Assembly: GCA_030704225.1 (NCBI GenBank)
Contig: CP131915.1
Span: 2,728,001-2,792,000 of the forward strand
DNA from: Kosakonia sp. H02
GTDB taxonomy: Bacteria > Pseudomonadota > Gammaproteobacteria > Enterobacterales > Enterobacteriaceae
Length of the DNA stretch: 64,000 bases
Direction: 5' to 3'
The notes below the pieces were generated by a model that was not told the origin of the DNA, did no database searches, and saw only the letters and a list, made by a program, of their open reading frames with translations. This document shows, piece after piece, positions 60,802 to 64,000 of this stretch; within the stretch, counting starts at the first letter, position 1, and each line of letters starts with the position of its first letter. Position numbers and translations under genes: made by a program.

Positions 60802-61965
60802 CTACGTGCGGATGATGCGGGTGCGTAACAGGCAGTAACCGGCGACGGCGGAAATAATCGAGCCCGTAAGAATACTCAATTTACTCCAGGCAACCATCTC
60901 CGCATGGGCATCGCCAAAGGCCAGCGACGAGATAAAGATAGACATCGTAAAGCCAATACCACACAGCACGCCCACCGCCATAATTTGTTTAAATACCGCG
61001 CCTTGTGGCAACCTCGCCAGTTTCAAACGCAGCGCCAGCCAGCAGAAAAGTGAAATGCCAAGCGGTTTACCGATAACCAGGCCAGCGATAATACCTAAAG
61101 GCAGCATATCGGCGAGACCTGCGAAGGACATGCCATGCAAAGAAACACCAGCGTTAGCAAAAGCAAAGAGCGGCAGGATCAGCCATGCCACCCACGGGTT
61201 AATCGCGTCGGCCAGTTGATGCAATGGTGATACGCCGTTCTTCTCACGTAGCGGGACAAAGAACCCCACAACGACACCTGCAAGCGTTGCATGCACGCCG
61301 GATTTCAGTACCGCCGTCCACAATACAACGCCGACCAGCATATAAAGGCCGATGCGTCGAACATTCAGGGCATTCATAATCGCAAGCACGACAATGGCCG
61401 CGGCGGCAACGCCCAGCGCCAGCGTGGAGAGATCGTGGGTATAAAACAGCGCGATGATAACAATCGCGCCCAGATCGTCGATGATCGCCAGCGCCATCAG
61501 GAACACTTTCAATACGGGCGGTACACGGTTACCCAACAGCGCCAGCACGCCCAGTGCAAAGGCGATATCGGTAGCCGTTGGGATCGCCCAACCGTGGCTC
61601 ACCAGCGGATTATGGAAATTAAACAACAGGAAGATCAGTGCCGGAGCAACCATACCGCCAAGCGCCGCAATCACCGGGAATACCGCCTGCTGGCGGCTGG
61701 CAAGCGTGCCTTCTACCAGTTCATATTTCACTTCCAGGCCGACCATCAGGAAAAATATCGCCATCAACGCATCGTTGATCCACAGCAGCATATCTTTCTT
61801 GATCTCAAGCGAACCGACCTTCAGCTCAACGGGGGTTTGCAAAAAGGAATTGTATAAATCCTGCGTTACGCCGAGGTTGGCACACAGCATAGCCAGCGCA
61901 GCGGCGATAATAAGCACAACGCCGCCCGCGGCGTCACTGCTAAAAAAACGTTGCAACAACTTCAT
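60802..61965 (-). CDS. nhaA: Na+/H+ antiporter NhaA
   Basis: Inner-membrane electrogenic antiporter, pH-activated, that expels sodium and lithium. It has 387 residues (E. coli 388) in twelve membrane segments. The ion-binding aspartate pair is in AIIDDLGAIVIIALF near 163/164, and Asp133 lies in IPTATDIAFALGVLALLG. The pH-sensor His225 region is present (GVHATLAGVVVGFFVPLRE). First gene of nhaAR; dnaJ and its terminator lie upstream on the same strand. Confidence 0.97.
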   Translation of the reverse strand: MKLLQRFFSSDAAGGVVLIIAAALAMLCANLGVTQDLYNSFLQTPVELKVGSLEIKKDMLLWINDALMAIFFLMVGLEVKYELVEGTLASRQQAVFPVIAALGGMVAPALIFLLFNFHNPLVSHGWAIPTATDIAFALGVLALLGNRVPPVLKVFLMALAIIDDLGAIVIIALFYTHDLSTLALGVAAAAIVVLAIMNALNVRRIGLYMLVGVVLWTAVLKSGVHATLAGVVVGFFVPLREKNGVSPLHQLADAINPWVAWLILPLFAFANAGVSLHGMSFAGLADMLPLGIIAGLVIGKPLGISLFCWLALRLKLARLPQGAVFKQIMAVGVLCGIGFTMSIFISSLAFGDAHAEMVAWSKLSILTGSIISAVAGYCLLRTRIIRT

Positions 61966-62080
61966 CTTGTTCTCCCGATCCCTGTTACGTCGTGGCGGCT
62001 ATCATACGCTGGCCTACACTTCGTTAAAATCAGATTATTATTGCGGATATACTCTCTTTTTCCGAGGGATGGAAAAACGT

Positions 62081-62106
62081 AAAAAAGAGCCCGGCAAAAG
62101 CCGGGC
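62081..62106 (-). terminator. Intrinsic terminator after dnaJ
   Basis: GCCCGGC (62089-62095) and GCCGGGC (62100-62106) form a 7-bp GC stem with a 4-nt loop, followed on the minus strand by TCTTTTTT. It lies 25 nt past the dnaJ stop. Confidence 0.88.
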
Positions 62107-62130
62107 CTGGGTGTGCGTGGTGATATGCGC

Positions 62131-63276
62131 TTAACGTGTCAAATCATCAAAGAACTTCTTTACACCGTCGAAGAAGCTTTTGGAGCGCGGGCTGTTGTTT
62201 TCACCCGTCGGACCACCAAAGCTGTCTTGCAGATCTTTTAGCAGTTGTTTCTGTTTCTCGTTCAGACCGACCGGCGTTTCCACTACAACACGACACAGCA
62301 GGTCGCCCTGCGCACCGCCGCGTACGGATTTCACGCCTTTACCGCGCATACGGAACAGTTTTCCGGTCTGGGTTTCGCTCGGCACTTTCAGCTTCACGCG
62401 ACCGTCCAGCGTCGGGACTTCGATTTCACCGCCCAGCGCCGCCATAGCAAAGTTAATCGGCACTTCACAGTACAGGTTATTGCCTTCACGCTCGAAAATC
62501 GGGTGTTGTTTAACCTGCACCTGAACGTACAGATCGCCTGCCGGTGCGCCGTGTTCGCCCGCTTCACCTTCACCACTCAGGCGAATGCGATCGCCGGTAT
62601 CCACGCCTGCCGGGATTTTAACGGACAGGGTTTTCGATTTCTCAACGCGACCGTGGCCGTGACATTTATTGCACGGATCTTTGATGATACTTCCGCGCCC
62701 CTGGCAGTGCGGACAGGTCTGCTGCACGGCAAAGAAGCCCTGGCGCATCTGAACCTGGCCGGAACCGTGACAGGTCGGGCAGGTCTGCGGCTGTGTGCCA
62801 GCCTTCGCACCGCTGCCGTGGCAGACATCACACTCTTCCAGCGTAGGAATGCGGATCTCTTTGGTGACGCCACGAACCGCTTCTTCCAGCGTCAATTCCA
62901 TGTTGTAGCGCAAATCCGCACCGCGCGCCGCGCGCTGACGACCACGGCCACCGCCGAAGATATCGCCAAACACATCGCCGAAAATATCGCTGAAGTCTGC
63001 GCCGCCACCAAAGCCACCGCCGCCGAACCCGCCGCCACCCATGCCGCCTTGCTCAAATGCTGCATGACCGTACTGATCGTAAGCCGCACGTTTTTGGGCG
63101 TCGGTCAGGACTTCGTAGGCTTCTTTGATCTCTTTAAATTTGCCTTCGGCCTCTTTATCGCCCTGATTGCGGTCCGGGTGATATTTCATGGCCAGGCGTT
63201 TGTACGCCTTTTTGATTTCACGCTCTTCCGCTGTTTTCGGAACGCCTAAAATCTCGTAATAATCTTGCTTCGCCAT
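62131..63276 (-). CDS. dnaJ: Chaperone protein DnaJ
   Basis: Hsp40 partner of DnaK that delivers clients and stimulates ATP hydrolysis. It has 381 residues against 376 in E. coli. J domain with HPD in KYHPDRNQGD near residue 33; a Gly/Phe region (about 77-110) with one extra five-residue GGGFG copy compared with E. coli; four CxxCxGxG zinc repeats (CDVCHGSG, CPTCHGSG, CPHCQGRG, CNKCHGHG); then the C-terminal substrate domains. It follows dnaK after 85 nt. Confidence 0.98.
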   Translation of the reverse strand: MAKQDYYEILGVPKTAEEREIKKAYKRLAMKYHPDRNQGDKEAEGKFKEIKEAYEVLTDAQKRAAYDQYGHAAFEQGGMGGGGFGGGGFGGGADFSDIFGDVFGDIFGGGRGRQRAARGADLRYNMELTLEEAVRGVTKEIRIPTLEECDVCHGSGAKAGTQPQTCPTCHGSGQVQMRQGFFAVQQTCPHCQGRGSIIKDPCNKCHGHGRVEKSKTLSVKIPAGVDTGDRIRLSGEGEAGEHGAPAGDLYVQVQVKQHPIFEREGNNLYCEVPINFAMAALGGEIEVPTLDGRVKLKVPSETQTGKLFRMRGKGVKSVRGGAQGDLLCRVVVETPVGLNEKQKQLLKDLQDSFGGPTGENNSPRSKSFFDGVKKFFDDLTR

Positions 63277-63301
63277 CGGTTTATCTGCCCCTTAACATAC
63301 G

Positions 63302-63336
63302 AGCACGGGCGTGGAGAAAACCCCGACGCCCGTGCT
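63302..63336 (-). terminator. dnaK-dnaJ intergenic hairpin
   Basis: AGCACGGGCGT (63302-63312) and ACGCCCGTGCT (63326-63336) form a perfect 11-bp stem with a 13-nt loop. No T-run follows, so it may act as a partial terminator or as an mRNA processing or stability element that sets the dnaK to dnaJ ratio. Confidence 0.6.
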
Positions 63337-63361
63337 GGTTATCTACCCTGCATCAGGGCGA

Positions 63362-64000
63362 TTATTTTTTGTCTTTGACTTCTTCGAACTCGGCGTCAAC
63401 AACATCGTCGTCTTTCGCGTCGTTCGCAGAAGCATCAGCGCCCGCCTGCTGCTGTGCGTGCTGCTGCTGTGCTATTTCCAGCAGTTTCTGGGAAACCTGC
63501 GCCAGGGCCTGCATTTTCGCTTCGATTTCAGCTTTGTCTTCGCCTTTCAGCGCCGTTTCCAGCTCGCTCAGCGCAGACTCGATAGCGGTTTTGTCTTCTG
63601 CCGGCAGTTTATCGCCTGCTTCTTCAACCTGCTTACGAGTGCTGTGCAGCAGATGGTCACCCTGGTTACGGGTTTGCACCAGCTCTTCGAACTTACGGTC
63701 TGATTCCGCGTTCGCTTCTGCGTCGCGAACCATTTTCTGGATTTCATCCTCGTTCAGACCAGAAGACGCCTTGATGGTGATCTTCTGCTCGCGGTTGGTA
63801 TTCTTGTCTTTTGCAGACACATGCAGAATACCGTCGGCGTCAATATCGAAGGTTACTTCGATTTGCGGCATACCGCGCGGAGCCGGGTTGATGCCATCCA
63901 GGTTGAACTGGCCCAACGATTTGTTATCAGATGCGCGTTTACGCTCACCTTGCAGCACATGGATGGTCACCGCAGACTGGTTGTCTTCCGCAGTAGAGAA
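63362..64000 (-). CDS. dnaK: Chaperone protein DnaK, C-terminal part
   Basis: Hsp70 chaperone. Only the last 212 residues are present; the gene enters from the right edge in frame (FSTAEDNQSAVTI onward). The segment covers the end of the substrate-binding beta-sandwich (GIPPAPRG-like region reading GINPAPRGMPQIEVTF), the helical lid, and the disordered tail ending in the conserved EEVKDKK. The tail is rich in Gln, Ala and Asp. It is followed by a hairpin and dnaJ, the usual heat-shock operon. Confidence 0.97.
   Translation of the reverse strand, partial: FSTAEDNQSAVTIHVLQGERKRASDNKSLGQFNLDGINPAPRGMPQIEVTFDIDADGILHVSAKDKNTNREQKITIKASSGLNEDEIQKMVRDAEANAESDRKFEELVQTRNQGDHLLHSTRKQVEEAGDKLPAEDKTAIESALSELETALKGEDKAEIEAKMQALAQVSQKLLEIAQQQHAQQQAGADASANDAKDDDVVDAEFEEVKDKK

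Noticed and set aside
62245..63249. Plus-strand open frame of 334 codons opposite dnaJ
   Set aside because: Antisense shadow; its composition mirrors the glycine and cysteine repeats of DnaJ.

Overview
The window is a contiguous piece of an enterobacterial (Enterobacteriaceae) chromosome. Its gene order is that of the E. coli region from dnaK to murF, read in reverse, so the minus strand here corresponds to the E. coli clockwise strand. Protein lengths and sequences sit very close to E. coli and Salmonella. The car-kef junction lacks the cai/fix carnitine genes, SgrS lacks SgrT, and coding regions are GC-rich. This fits an Enterobacter/Kosakonia/Klebsiella-type genome better than Escherichia, but I cannot name the species. 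I see no rRNA, tRNA, CRISPR array, insertion sequence, prophage or plasmid-like gene.

Layout, left to right. 1-5.7 kb: start of the division and cell-wall (dcw) cluster on the minus strand (mraZ, rsmH, ftsL, ftsI, murE, partial murF), with its promoter and MraZ operator. 6.2-11 kb: cra, ilvIH and leuO, all minus. 11.4-16.3 kb: leucine leader peptide, attenuator and leuABCD on plus. 16.4-23.7 kb: sugar-phosphate stress and thiamine genes (setA, sRNA SgrS, sgrR, TPP riboswitch, thiBPQ, yabI). 23.9-29 kb: the arabinose regulon with a complete AraC/CRP control region. 29-35.2 kb: polB (LexA-controlled), rapA, rluA. 35.2-43 kb: djlA, then the lptD-surA-pdxA-rsmA-apaG-apaH operon. 43-46.4 kb: folA, kefC, kefF and a small lipoprotein. 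46.6-53.4 kb: carAB, dapB, rihC. 53.4-59.2 kb: the ribF-ileS-lspA-fkpB-ispH operon. 59.6-64 kb: rpsT, nhaAR, dnaJ and the 3' end of dnaK.

Functionally this is core housekeeping: peptidoglycan synthesis and division; branched-chain amino acid, pyrimidine/arginine, lysine, isoprenoid, thiamine uptake and pyridoxine pathways; outer-membrane biogenesis; chaperones; sodium and potassium efflux. The control elements are unusually legible: leucine attenuator, TPP riboswitch with mutually exclusive pairings, araO2/O1/CRP/I1/I2, paired ARG boxes and a PurR-like box at carAB, a LexA box at polB, and several intrinsic terminators. REP elements lie in four intergenic spaces.

I found no strong candidate for an undescribed multi-gene system. 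The most interesting points are regulatory: a shortened SgrS without SgrT, an araBAD terminator whose loop contains the polB -10 box, the base-pairing logic upstream of thiB, and what occupies the site where E. coli keeps its cai/fix genes.
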